Shown here one piece after another: positions 55,706 to 63,799 of a DNA stretch of 64,000 nt (its first letter is position 1; every line of letters starts with the position of its first letter). The translations under genes were made by a program, and so were the position numbers. The DNA is taken from assembly GCF_032340315.1 (NCBI RefSeq), contig NZ_CP135436.1, positions 682,001 through 746,000 of the forward strand, given 5' to 3'. The DNA is from Streptococcus sp. DTU_2020_1001019_1_SI_AUS_MUR_006 (GTDB lineage Bacteria > Bacillota > Bacilli > Lactobacillales > Streptococcaceae). The notes below the pieces were generated by a model that worked only from the letters and a program-made list of their open reading frames with translations, ran no database searches and was not told the DNA's origin.

Positions 55706-56473
55706 TTATTTTAAGCTATCACGTTTTACCTTCTTAAGCCTTACTATCATTACCATAGGAATTTCTTTGTTGGTTTTAAAACATTCTTCATAAAATCCAT
55801 CAATGACAAATCCAGCTCTAAAACAAAGGTTAAAAATATCTTGTATGGAACGATGATAATAAATCTGCTCTTTCGGTTGCCCTTCAATCGCTATATCATA
55901 GTAACTGTGCGGTGTCATATATTTTTCAGTCAACGTGACAAAACAAGGGTGTTGCGTTGCAAAGACAAAAATTCCGCTTTCCTGCAACAGTTCATAAACA
56001 GCCATAAGAAGTGGTTCAATATCCGTAATATCCATAATTGCCATATTAGAAACTGCTTTCGTAAAGGCTCGATTTCTTTTTAATTCTAATATACTTTTTC
56101 TATCGGTCGCATCCGCCACACAAAATTCAATTTGTTTTGCATATTGTGATTGCCGTCTTTTAGCCAATTCTATCATTTTTTTGCTGTAATCAAAAGCGAC
56201 AACCGAAGCGCCTCTTTGTGCAAGATACGAAGAATAATTTCCATTGCCACACGCAATATCCAAAATGTAATCCGCAGGATTAGGAGATAGAAGTTCCGTT
56301 ACTTTGGGACGCACTACCTCTCTGTGAAATTCATTAGATTCGTCACCCATTGCATTATCCCAAAATTGTGCGTTCTCCTCCCAGATTTTTTTACTTTCCT
56401 CTGTTCCCATGTTCTCTCCCACTCCCCAAATTTGCTTTTTTGCTTCCATTAAATCTTCCTTACTATATTCCAT
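55706..56473 (-). CDS. class I SAM-dependent methyltransferase next to tet(W)
   Basis: A 255-residue methyltransferase. SAM motif I is ILDIACGNGNYSSYLA (about residue 70), motif II VVAFDYSKKMI and motif III region VCVADATDRK-like (FCVADATDRK). ATG 56473 follows TGGAGGG by about six bases. It lies 50 bases downstream of tet(W) in the same direction and is AT-rich, unlike the surrounding mob genes and tet(W), so it was acquired separately. The substrate is unknown; it could modify a small molecule. Confidence 0.85.
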   Translation of the reverse strand: MEYSKEDLMEAKKQIWGVGENMGTEESKKIWEENAQFWDNAMGDESNEFHREVVRPKVTELLSPNPADYILDIACGNGNYSSYLAQRGASVVAFDYSKKMIELAKRRQSQYAKQIEFCVADATDRKSILELKRNRAFTKAVSNMAIMDITDIEPLLMAVYELLQESGIFVFATQHPCFVTLTEKYMTPHSYYDIAIEGQPKEQIYYHRSIQDIFNLCFRAGFVIDGFYEECFKTNKEIPMVMIVRLKKVKRDSLK

Positions 56474-56523
56474 TGTTACCCTCCATAACTTCTGATTGTT
56501 GCCGTCTTGACGATTATGTATCT

Positions 56524-58443
56524 TTACATTACCTTCTGAAACATATGGCGCACCTTGTCCAGGCGGCTGTTTGGACGGCGGGGCTGGATGACCGGCTGAC
56601 CGACAGCGGCCTGATATCCTTTCAGCTCTGTAAGGCATACGCTCCGCCCGTTGGTGTAAAAGGCCAGATCAGTACGGTATGCCTGTATACAGCGGGCGGG
56701 AATCTCGCCAGTAAAGACAACTTCATCCTTTTTTACCTGGGCCGTTTCGATGGTGGCACAGTATTTCGGTGCATCATGATAAGCCCTGGAAAGGTATTCC
56801 TGGGGCGCATAGAGGATGAAGGAGAGATAAGGTTCCAGCAGCTGCGTCCCCGATTCCTTCAATGCCTGTTCCAATACAATCGGGGCCAATGAGCGGAAGT
56901 CCGCCGGCGTGCTGACCGGACTGTAATAAAGCCCGTATTCAAAGCAAATCTTACAGTCCGTTACGTTCCAGCCGAACAAGCCCTGCTCCAGCCCGTAACG
57001 GATACCATCCCTGACAGCGTTTTGAAAACTCTGGTTCAAGTATCCCAGCGAAACCCGGCTCTCGTATTGTACACCGGAGCCAAGCGAGAGTGGTGTAACA
57101 GACAGTCCTATGGATGCCCAAAACGGGTTGGGCGGCACCTCGATATGGATGGTGTGGCTGGCTGCTTTGAGCGGCCGCTCCATATAAATGACGGAGGGTT
57201 CCTTTACCACTGTTTCAAGCTTGTATTTTTCCGACAGCAAAGCGGAAACAACCTCCAACTGCACCCGGCCCAAAAAAGAAAGAATGATCTCATGGGTGAT
57301 GGAATCCACTTCGCAACGCAAAAGCGGGTCAGTATCCGCAAGTTGCGTAAGAGCGTCCAGCAGCCGTTCTCTTTGCGCTGCCGTTTTCGGCGCAATCGTC
57401 GTCCGCAGCATGGGGAGGGGGTCCTCGCGCCACCTTTTACGAGGGAGCCGGGTTTGGTCCCCTAATACATCGTTTAACCTCACGCTGTCGCTGGGAAGGA
57501 TAACAATTTCACCCTGATAAGCGGTGTCTGTCCGAACAATTTCCCCTTTGGATGGAATACGCATCTCTGTGATTTTCAGCTTTTCTCTCCCGGCCAGGGC
57601 CACCGTATCCCGCAGGCGCAGCGTTCCGCTGTATAACCGTAGATAGACACGCCGCTGGCCGCAATCGGTGTACTCAACCTTGAAAACGCTGCCGCATAGG
57701 GCGGCGCCCCCCTGTTCCCCAATCGGTTGGAACAGCCCTGTCACCGCATCCATCAACGGTTGAATGCCAAGGCCATTTTTGGCGCTGCCATGATAGACTG
57801 GGAACAGGGAGGCGTCTTGAACCCGCTGCTGTTCCTCCCGCGCAAGTTTTTCCCGGCTGATTGGTTCTCCTGCGATATACTTTTCCAATAATTCATCGTT
57901 ATTTTCGATGACCGCATCCCATGCTTCTATGTCGGTATTTTCCTCCAGGACTATTTCCGGGGACAGCGACACCGTCTGCTTGATGATAATATCGGCGGAG
58001 AGCTTATCCCGAACAGACTGAACCACGCTCTGCAAATCAACGCCAGCCTGGTCGATCTTGTTGATAAAGATAACGGTGGGAATGTTCATTTTCCGCAGGG
58101 CATGGAACAGAATACGGGTCTGGGCCTGCACGCCATCTTTAGCGGAGATCACCAAGATGGCCCCATCTAAAACAGCCAAAGAGCGGTACACCTCCGCCAA
58201 AAAATCCATGTGGCCGGGCGTATCCACAATGTTAACTTTACATCTGTGCCACTGGAAGGAAGTGACTGCCGCTTGAATGGTAATCCCACGCTGCCGCTCC
58301 AAAAACATGGTGTCCGTCCTCGTTGTCCCTTTTTCGACGCTCCCCGGTTCTGAAATGGCTCCGCTGGCATATAGCAGGCTCTCCGTCAAGGTCGTCTTTC
58401 CAGCGTCTACATGGGCAAGAATTCCAATATTGATTATTTTCAT
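56524..58443 (-). CDS. tet(W): tetracycline resistance ribosomal protection protein Tet(W)
   Basis: A 639-residue translational GTPase that removes tetracycline from the ribosome. The P-loop AHVDAGKT is at residues 10-17, followed by [22 protein letters not shown] and FINKIDQ; the C-terminal [12 protein letters not shown] end is shared with Tet(M) and Tet(O). Residues that set it apart, such as [20 protein letters not shown] and [15 protein letters not shown], agree with Tet(W) rather than Tet(M) or Tet(O). Full length with no visible damage, so it should be functional. Regulated by the leader peptide and hairpin upstream. Confidence 0.96.
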   Translation of the reverse strand: MKIINIGILAHVDAGKTTLTESLLYASGAISEPGSVEKGTTRTDTMFLERQRGITIQAAVTSFQWHRCKVNIVDTPGHMDFLAEVYRSLAVLDGAILVISAKDGVQAQTRILFHALRKMNIPTVIFINKIDQAGVDLQSVVQSVRDKLSADIIIKQTVSLSPEIVLEENTDIEAWDAVIENNDELLEKYIAGEPISREKLAREEQQRVQDASLFPVYHGSAKNGLGIQPLMDAVTGLFQPIGEQGGAALCGSVFKVEYTDCGQRRVYLRLYSGTLRLRDTVALAGREKLKITEMRIPSKGEIVRTDTAYQGEIVILPSDSVRLNDVLGDQTRLPRKRWREDPLPMLRTTIAPKTAAQRERLLDALTQLADTDPLLRCEVDSITHEIILSFLGRVQLEVVSALLSEKYKLETVVKEPSVIYMERPLKAASHTIHIEVPPNPFWASIGLSVTPLSLGSGVQYESRVSLGYLNQSFQNAVRDGIRYGLEQGLFGWNVTDCKICFEYGLYYSPVSTPADFRSLAPIVLEQALKESGTQLLEPYLSFILYAPQEYLSRAYHDAPKYCATIETAQVKKDEVVFTGEIPARCIQAYRTDLAFYTNGRSVCLTELKGYQAAVGQPVIQPRRPNSRLDKVRHMFQKVM

Positions 58444-58479
58444 GTGATTGTCCTCCCTTTACAGCCCCAAAGGGCATAA

Positions 58480-58515
58480 AAATCCCCAGCAGTAAAATAC
58501 TTTTACCACTGGGGA
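58480..58515 (-). promoter_or_regulatory. tet(W) attenuator hairpin
   Basis: CCCCAGTGGTAAAAG pairs with TTTTACTGCTGGGG, followed by ATTTTTATG, on the minus strand. The 5' arm overlaps the end of the leader-peptide frame, so ribosome position can decide whether it forms, as described for tet(M)-type genes. Confidence 0.8.
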
Positions 58516-58547
58516 TTATAAGTTGCGGACATACACATATACAGCAT
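58503..58547 (-). CDS. tet(W) leader peptide
   Basis: The minus strand encodes MLYMCMSATYNPQW, a 14-residue leader followed by TAA. It ends within the attenuator hairpin 60 bases before the tet(W) start. Tet(M)-class genes have such leaders, whose slow translation under tetracycline is thought to allow read-through. Confidence 0.75.
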   Translation of the reverse strand: MLYMCMSATYNPQW

Positions 58548-58559
58548 ACACCTGTTTGT

Positions 58560-58804
58560 GATTGCTGTTTTTGGGGATATGTCAAAATTGATAAGGCAAA
58601 AGTATTCTTAAATTGGGTACAAAAAACTAAGCCCCTACAAAAGGAGCTATCATAATCCTTTGTTCCCACTATTTGATTATAGTTTTATTTAAGAATACCT
58701 TGCCGCATATTTTTTACTCCTTTTCTGGATTAAATCATTGTATCACATCAGTTTTAGGAAAGCAAGTACCTAAAAGAAATTTTTCTTCCCCTTATATGTA
58801 ACAA
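58560..58804. other. tet(W) upstream region
   Basis: The tet(W) transcript should start here: on the minus strand ACTATAATC (near 58676) offers a -10 box. AAGAATACTTTTGCC lies before the leader peptide. No further gene is supported. Confidence 0.4.
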
Positions 58805-58930
58805 TCATACCGGCTTCCTAGCGTTCAGAATGTTTTCTGCTGTCTGCTGTGGTGTTTGGTTGGAATTGTCCAACCAAAAGCCGATCCGTGGTGTTGTCTG
58901 CATTTTACTAAATACAAATTCAATGTATAC
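58805..58930 (-). pseudogene. C-terminal fragment of a P-loop kinase-like protein
   Basis: The minus-strand frame reads VYIEFVFSKMQTTPRIGFWL and DNSNQTPQQTAENILNARKP before a stop. The pattern RIGFWLDNS-QTPQQTAENIL resembles the C-terminus of small AAA/nucleoside-kinase-like proteins. The P-loop part is missing, so this is a remnant inside the right end of the element. Confidence 0.4.
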
Positions 58931-59007
58931 AGAAAGATATAAGGAGTGGGAGGGATTCCGCCGTAGTTGGCATTGTAGGAAAATCCAAAAGTTTAGATTT
59001 TCCCACA

Positions 59008-59637
59008 ATGCTTATCTTTTGGTCTTTGGTTCGGAATAGTGTAGTGCTGGCGGTCTATCTCTTGTTTTCGGTTGCTTGCTTCCTTACCGTACATGAGCAT
59101 TCTTTTAGGGCACTTATTTATGCCAATCTCTTATCTGCCGATGGCAATGAACAGTCTCTTTTTTATCGAGAGCTTAAAACTGATATCAGAAATACGTTGC
59201 TCGATCAAGGGTTGCATTACCTTGAAAAAGAAGAGGATACGACAGGTTTTTCAAGTCAATATGGTTGGGTGCATGCTTTTGCTCATGGGGCTGATCTTTT
59301 GACTGAAGTTGTTTGTCATCCAGACTTTTCTAAAAATAGAGTTCATGAAGTATTTGACATACTTGGCCAACTATTTAAAAGAATTTCGGTTCGATTTATA
59401 GATGATGAGGACTGGCGCTTGGCCAGAGTCCTTTACGAACCTATTTTGCAAGGCAAGGTGGAGCAAGCGACACTGGCTTCTTGGATAAAATCACTTGATT
59501 TCCCGATAGAAGAGAGGGAAGATTTTTATAAATTTTCCAATTTCAGATCCTGTCTCTTAGAAGTCTATGTTCAACTCGACCAGAGAAATAATTTACAAGA
59601 TGACTTGAAAGAAGCTATTCAATCTTTTCAATATTAG
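59008..59637 (+). pseudogene. DUF2785 gene, 3' part
   Basis: From 59095 the frame encodes the rest of the DUF2785 protein (HSFRALIYANLLSADGNEQS, QYGWVHAFAHGADLLTEVVC, DDEDWRLARVLYEPILQGKV). The first 29 codons of the open frame are element DNA, so any product begun at ATG/TTG codons there would be chimeric. Joined to the 5' part at GA the intact protein would be 263 residues. The gene is disrupted as it stands but would be restored by precise excision. Confidence 0.85.
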
Positions 59638-59746
59638 ATTTCGACTATTAAATGTGAAAACTTACACAAAATTTGCAAGCACATTTCTTGAAACCCTTTC
59701 CTTCTTCTGATAGACTAATACATAGTTTGAAAAAAGGAGATTTAAC

Positions 59747-60415
59747 ATGAAAAAATTTGTTGCTGAATTAATCGGTACTTTTATGCTTGTGTTCATCGGA
59801 ACAGGAGCTGTTGTTTTTGGAAATGGTGTTGAAGGACTTGGACACCTTGGGATTGCTCTTGCTTTTGGTTTGGCAATCGTAGTCGCAGCCTTCTCAATCG
59901 GAACTGTTTCAGGTGCTCACTTGAACCCAGCTGTTTCTATCGCTATGTTTGTTAACAAACGTTTGTCATCTTCAGAGCTTGTAAACTACATCCTCGGTCA
60001 AGTGGTTGGTGCTTTCCTTGCATCAGGATCTGTATTGTTCCTCTTGGCAAATTCAGGTATGTCAACTGCAAGTCTTGGTGAAAATGCCTTGGCAAACGGT
60101 GTAACTGTCTTTGGTGGTTTCTTGTTTGAAACAATTGCAACTTTCTTGTTTGTTTTGGTCATCATGACTGTAACTTCAGCAAGTAAAGGTAATGGCGCAA
60201 TTGCTGGTTTGGTCATCGGTTTGTCATTGACAGCTTTGATTCTAGCTGGCTTGAACATTACTGGGCTTTCAGTAAACCCAGCTCGTAGCTTGGCTCCTGC
60301 TGTCTTGGTAGGTGGCGCAGCCCTTCAACAAGTTTGGATTTTCATCCTTGCACCAATCGTTGGTGGAGTTCTTGCAGCTCTTGTTGCTAAAAATTTCCTT
60401 GGAACTGAAGAATAA
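59747..60415 (+). CDS. aquaporin / MIP family channel
   Basis: A 222-residue membrane channel with six spans and the two hallmark half-helix motifs GAHLNPAVSIAMF and GLSVNPARSLAPA. Residues and length fit the aquaporin Z type more than a glycerol facilitator. AAAAAGGAGATTTAAC precedes the ATG. It is monocistronic with its own terminator. Confidence 0.93.
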   Translation: MKKFVAELIGTFMLVFIGTGAVVFGNGVEGLGHLGIALAFGLAIVVAAFSIGTVSGAHLNPAVSIAMFVNKRLSSSELVNYILGQVVGAFLASGSVLFLLANSGMSTASLGENALANGVTVFGGFLFETIATFLFVLVIMTVTSASKGNGAIAGLVIGLSLTALILAGLNITGLSVNPARSLAPAVLVGGAALQQVWIFILAPIVGGVLAALVAKNFLGTEE

Positions 60416-60424
60416 TTGAAACTC

Positions 60425-60466
60425 AAAAAGCCTTGCTCCTCAGCTTGAGGAACAGGGCTTTTTCGT
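60425..60466 (+). terminator. aquaporin terminator
   Basis: AAAAAGCCT pairs with AGGGCTTTTT, with an inner CTCAGCTTGAG hairpin. Confidence 0.85.
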
Positions 60467-60470
60467 ATTA

Positions 60471-60627
60471 TACTCTTCGAAAATCTCTTCAAACTACGTC
60501 AGCTTCCATCTGCAACCTCAAAACAGTGTTTTGAGCTGACTTCGTCAGTTTTATCTACAACCTCAAAGCAGTGCTTTGAGCAACCTGCGGCTAGCTTCTT
60601 AGTTTGCTCTTTGATTTTCATTGAGTA
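60471..60627. repeat. BOX element (boxA-boxB-boxC)
   Basis: It begins TACTCTTCGAAAATCTCTTC, includes a boxB-like unit (AAAACAGTGTTTTGAGCTGA, CTTCGTCAGTTTTATC) and ends GATTTTCATTGAGTA. It is longer than the copy at 6549 by one middle module. It lies between the convergent aquaporin and queF genes. Confidence 0.93.
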
Positions 60628-60632
60628 TGAGT

Positions 60633-61124
60633 TTAGCGGTTGTCAATTTTCTCTGGATAAAGATCGTGTTGGAAGAGACGTTGTTCTGCCAATCCTTCAT
60701 ACTTGGTTCCAGGTCTACCGTAGTTGTAGTAAGGGTCAATTGAAATACCACCGCGAGGTGTAAATTTCCCCCAAACCTCTAAGTAGCGAGGATCTAGCAA
60801 GTTTACCAAGTCTTTCCCGATAGTGTTGATACAGTTTTCGTGAAAATCCCCATGATTTCGGTAGCTAAAGAGGTAGAGTTTGAGGGATTTTGACTCGACA
60901 CAGAGCTTGTCAGGAATGTAGGAAATATAAATAGTCGCAAAGTCTGGCTGCGCAGTAATTGGGCACAGTGAGGTAAATTCAGGGCAGTTGAATTTGATGA
61001 AATAGTCATTTTCCACATGACGATTGTCAAAGGATTCGAGGACTTCGGGTTGATAGTCAAAGATGTAGGTAGTTTCTTTATTGCCAAGTAGGCTTAGGTT
61101 TTTCATTTCTTCTTGTTGTGACAT
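60633..61124 (-). CDS. queF: NADPH-dependent 7-cyano-7-deazaguanine reductase
   Basis: A 163-residue unimodular QueF that reduces preQ0 to preQ1. The active-site cysteine is in [15 protein letters not shown] and the cofactor-binding stretch is [20 protein letters not shown]. Last gene of the queC-queD-queE-queF operon, 18 bases after queE. Confidence 0.95.
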   Translation of the reverse strand: MSQQEEMKNLSLLGNKETTYIFDYQPEVLESFDNRHVENDYFIKFNCPEFTSLCPITAQPDFATIYISYIPDKLCVESKSLKLYLFSYRNHGDFHENCINTIGKDLVNLLDPRYLEVWGKFTPRGGISIDPYYNYGRPGTKYEGLAEQRLFQHDLYPEKIDNR

Positions 61125-61142
61125 GATTTTTTCTTTCTAATC

Positions 61143-61859
61143 TTAAACACCACGTTGGTTGTCGTAGAGGAGGGTATGGAGTTGTGGAAGGACGCGGACA
61201 TTGCCCCAGCTATCATCAGCAGCGACGCGTTCCCAGAGTTCTTTGAGGCGGTCTAGTTGGTCTTGGACAATATTGCCTGTAGCCTTGGGCTCGGGATTTC
61301 CAGCCGATAAGAAGAGGACATCTGGTTGGTAGCGTTCTTGAATGCCTTTGGCAAAGGCTAGGTCTGCATCATCAAAGACAGGGATTTTAAAGGTGACTTT
61401 GTCAGGGTCTAATTGGGAAACGATAAAGTCCAAGGTTTCAAAGTTGACTTCCATCTTAGATGAAGGAGGTTTGGGACTCAAGGTGACATGGTCGATGTCT
61501 TTCAACCAATGTTGCCAGCGGGAGCCTTGGGTTTCAACGGCAAGAGTAACACCACGTTCCTTGAGCTTGGTGACTAACTCGGCCATATTGGCAGCTAGGA
61601 TGGCTGGATTTCCCCCAGACAGGGTGACGTAGTCATAGCTTCCTAGTTTGTCTAATTCAGCGATGACTTCATCAGCTGTCATGCGAGTTGGTTTTTCAGA
61701 ACCATCCCAAGTAAAGGCAGAGTCGCACCAGTCGCAGTGGTAGTCGCAACCAGCAGTGCGGACAAACATGGTTTTCTGGCCGATAGCACGACCTTCACCT
61801 TGAAAGGTTGGACCAAAAATTTCCAGAACTGGTAGTTTAAGTACACGTTCCCTAGTCAT
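61143..61859 (-). CDS. queE: 7-carboxy-7-deazaguanine synthase
   Basis: A 238-residue radical SAM enzyme that makes the deazapurine ring. The iron-sulphur cysteines are in AGCDYHCDWCDSAFTW (CxxxCxxC); SGGNPAIL is the SAM-contacting motif. Its start overlaps the queD stop by a few bases, so the two are coupled. Confidence 0.95.
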   Translation of the reverse strand: MTRERVLKLPVLEIFGPTFQGEGRAIGQKTMFVRTAGCDYHCDWCDSAFTWDGSEKPTRMTADEVIAELDKLGSYDYVTLSGGNPAILAANMAELVTKLKERGVTLAVETQGSRWQHWLKDIDHVTLSPKPPSSKMEVNFETLDFIVSQLDPDKVTFKIPVFDDADLAFAKGIQERYQPDVLFLSAGNPEPKATGNIVQDQLDRLKELWERVAADDSWGNVRVLPQLHTLLYDNQRGV

Positions 61860-62295
61860 CTAACCACTCCCGTCTAAACTCCGCAAAGGCAGTCGGAGTT
61901 TCATAGAGACGAACGTATTCCAAACGAAGACCGTGCTCATCTGGCAACTCTTGATTCATGGTTTGGAAAATCCAGTAAACCATATTTTCAGCAGTTGTAT
62001 TCATGTAGGGCAGGGTTTCATTGAGATAGCGATGATCCAAATGGGGTTCTAAGTAGTCCTTGTAGATTTGTTTGATATCCCCAAAATCATAGGTCATACC
62101 ACGGTCATCTAAAAAACCACTGACAGCGATTTGCAGATGATAAGTGTGCCCATGTAGGGATTTGCATTTTCCTTCATAGTGAAAGAGGTGGTGGGCAGCG
62201 TCGAAGGTAAATTCTTTTGATACCAAGGTTCTGTGAGGATTGTAGACAAGGGACTCCCCAGTTTCTTGTTTGATTTCTTTGGGGGCAAAAAACAT
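61852..62295 (-). CDS. queD: 6-carboxytetrahydropterin synthase
   Basis: A 147-residue enzyme converting dihydroneopterin triphosphate to 6-carboxytetrahydropterin. Zinc histidines are in TFDAAHHLF and LHGHTYHLQI, with the catalytic cysteine in GKCKSLHGH. I start at 62295 ([10 protein letters not shown]), seven bases after AAAGGAGAG; the ATG overlaps the queC stop (TGATG). Confidence 0.95.
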   Translation of the reverse strand: MFFAPKEIKQETGESLVYNPHRTLVSKEFTFDAAHHLFHYEGKCKSLHGHTYHLQIAVSGFLDDRGMTYDFGDIKQIYKDYLEPHLDHRYLNETLPYMNTTAENMVYWIFQTMNQELPDEHGLRLEYVRLYETPTAFAEFRREWLDD

Positions 62296-62948
62296 CAGGC
62301 CTCTCCTTTCTGAGAGAGATAAACCTCTAAACCATGTTGGCGTAGATGGCAGGCAGGACACTCCCCACAACCAGTACCGATAATGCCATTATAGCAGGTC
62401 AAGGTCTTTTCACGAACATAGTCAAAGGCACCGAGTTGGTCGGCTAATTCCCAAGTTTCAGCCTTGTCTAGCCACATGAGAGGCGTTTGGATCACAAAGT
62501 CGTAATCCATAGCAAGGTTGAGGGTCACATTGAGGGATTTGACAAAGACATCACGGCAGTCAGGATAGCCTGAGAAGTCTGTTTCACACACTCCTGTCAC
62601 AATATCTGTAATTCCACGCTGCTTGGCAAGTACTGCAGCAAAAGACAAAAAGAGATGATTACGACCATCAACGAAAGTATTAGGAACCTCTCCTTCTTTT
62701 TGCTCAATTTCTAAATCTGAAGTCAAGGCATTTTCAGTGATTTGTCCTAGCAGAGACATATCTAGGATATGATGACGAATTCCTTGTTCCTCAGCGATTT
62801 CTTTGGCCACTTGAATTTCGAGATGGTGGCGTTGGCCATAGGCAAAGGTAACGGCTTCGACCTTTTCATAGTGTTGCTTGGCCCAGAAAAGGCAGGTTGT
62901 TGAATCTTGACCACCACTAAAGACGACCAAGGCTGATTGACGTTTCAT
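62295..62948 (-). CDS. queC: 7-cyano-7-deazaguanine synthase
   Basis: A 217-residue ATP-dependent enzyme making preQ0. The PP-loop is [16 protein letters not shown] and the zinc site is [14 protein letters not shown] start at 62948 ([13 protein letters not shown]), five bases after GGAAGGAG. First gene of the operon, behind a leader with an aptamer-like pseudoknot and a terminator. Confidence 0.95.
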   Translation of the reverse strand: MKRQSALVVFSGGQDSTTCLFWAKQHYEKVEAVTFAYGQRHHLEIQVAKEIAEEQGIRHHILDMSLLGQITENALTSDLEIEQKEGEVPNTFVDGRNHLFLSFAAVLAKQRGITDIVTGVCETDFSGYPDCRDVFVKSLNVTLNLAMDYDFVIQTPLMWLDKAETWELADQLGAFDYVREKTLTCYNGIIGTGCGECPACHLRQHGLEVYLSQKGEA

Positions 62949-62985
62949 AGTACTCCTTCCAAAATAGGAAATGTTCAGAGCACGC

Positions 62986-63012
62986 AAAAAGCTCCCTAGA
63001 GGGAGCTAAAAA
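62986..63012 (-). terminator. leader terminator of the queC operon
   Basis: AGCTCCCT pairs with AGGGAGCT, followed by TTTTTG on the minus strand, between the aptamer candidate and queC. Its place in the 5' leader points to regulated premature termination. Confidence 0.85.
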
Positions 63013-63021
63013 ATACCAAGT

Positions 63022-63060
63022 AGAGGTTTTTTTTAGCGATGGCATGTCCCAAACATCGTG
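63022..63060 (-). promoter_or_regulatory. putative preQ1 riboswitch aptamer
   Basis: CGATG pairs with CATCG around a 12-base loop (TTTGGGACATGC). An A-rich tail follows (CTAAAAAAAACC) whose CC could pair with GG of the loop as an H-type pseudoknot. This is the layout of preQ1 class I aptamers, which control queuosine genes, though the loop and tail bases differ from the common consensus. Context (queCDEF) supports the call. Confidence 0.6.
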
Positions 63061-63073
63061 ATATTCTAGTTAC

Positions 63074-63102
63074 AGTCTAGCATATTTTTTGAAAAATGGC
63101 AA
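63074..63102 (-). promoter_or_regulatory. queC operon promoter
   Basis: On the minus strand TTGCCA and TAGACT are spaced by 17 bases; transcription should start near 63067, just before the aptamer candidate. Confidence 0.65.
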
Positions 63103-63114
63103 AGGGCAAGAAAA

Positions 63115-63143
63115 AAGAGACCAAATGAATGCACTTGGTCTCT
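63115..63143 (-). terminator. trxA terminator
   Basis: AGAGACCAAGTG pairs with CATTTGGTCTCT, then TTTTTT on the minus strand. Confidence 0.88.
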
Positions 63144-63150
63144 AGTATGA

Positions 63151-63465
63151 TTAACTCAATTCAGCAACGATTGCCTTGATTTGTTCTGCTGTATGAACAC
63201 CAGCAACTTGTTTCACCACTTGTCCATCTTTTTTGAAAAGAAGAGTAGGGATAGACATGATACCGAATGAACGAGCTGTATTTGGGTTTTCATCAACGTC
63301 CATTTTAACGATCTTCAAGACATCTTCTGAAAGTTCTTCAGACAATTTGTCCAAGATTGGACCTTGCATACGACATGGGCCACACCAAGTAGCCCAGAAG
63401 TCTACCAAGACCAATCCGTCTTTAGTTTCTTGTTCAAATGTTGCGTCTGTAATTGCTTTTGCCAT
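63151..63465 (-). CDS. trxA: thioredoxin
   Basis: A 104-residue thioredoxin. The redox site is FWATWCGPCRM (Cys28 and Cys31), and the cis-proline loop is IMSIPTLLF. It reduces protein disulphides in the cytoplasm. AAAGGAGAAATACT precedes the ATG. The DUF4649 gene lies 14 bases upstream and may share its transcript. Confidence 0.96.
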   Translation of the reverse strand: MAKAITDATFEQETKDGLVLVDFWATWCGPCRMQGPILDKLSEELSEDVLKIVKMDVDENPNTARSFGIMSIPTLLFKKDGQVVKQVAGVHTAEQIKAIVAELS

Positions 63466-63479
63466 AGTATTTCTCCTTT

Positions 63480-63701
63480 TTAGTTATATTGGCTTAAATC
63501 TTGTTTCATGAGATAGAAGAAGACATCTCCATAAGTCCCATGGTAGTCCAAATCATGCCCTTTGTAGGTTACTTTTTGGACAGGGTAGTAGTCTGCGACA
63601 CCGATCAGGCAGGCATGTTGAGAACGTTCAAATTCTTCGTATGACTCGAAGGTCATGGTTCTCTCTTGCTTGCTGGCGTCAAGATAGGTGATTTCAATCA
63701 T
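63480..63701 (-). CDS. DUF4649 family small protein
   Basis: A 73-residue cytoplasmic protein (EITYLDASKQERTMTFESYE, DYYPVQKVTYKGHDLDYHGT) of the streptococcal DUF4649 type, found next to trxA in pneumococcus as well. AAAGGAGAATCCT precedes the ATG. Function unknown. Confidence 0.7.
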   Translation of the reverse strand: MIEITYLDASKQERTMTFESYEEFERSQHACLIGVADYYPVQKVTYKGHDLDYHGTYGDVFFYLMKQDLSQYN

Positions 63702-63799
63702 AGGATTCTCCTTTGCTAAATCATGTTTTCATTTTACTCCTTGAAAAAAGGAATGTCAAGAAAAATGATTGCGCACGCAACTTTTTTTAAAAAATCATC

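Larger units (their letters stand above)
47637..59096. mobile_element. tet(W)-carrying integrative mobilizable element with serine recombinase
   Basis: About 11.46 kb of visibly GC-rich DNA in an AT-rich chromosome. It carries recombination, replication, mobilisation and resistance genes of the Tn4451/Tn916-related type (TnpW, replisome organizer, DnaC-like ATPase, MobC, relaxase, Tn916-like regulators). Both junctions have a GA dinucleotide inside the split DUF2785 gene: CTT-GA-ACG on the left (47635) and CAT-GA-GCA on the right (59095). Joining at GA gives GVSTLE-HSFRALIYANLL in frame. Related large serine recombinases (TnpX, TndX) cross over at GA. It has no conjugation genes, so transfer would need a helper. 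Confidence 0.88.

Noticed and set aside
56524..58443. tet(M) or tet(O) as the identity of the resistance gene
   Set aside because: Several internal stretches differ from Tet(M) and Tet(O) as I know them and agree with Tet(W).
59008..59094. N-terminal 29 codons of the right-hand DUF2785 frame as native protein
   Set aside because: These codons lie inside the mobile element, and the DUF2785 similarity begins at the GA junction.
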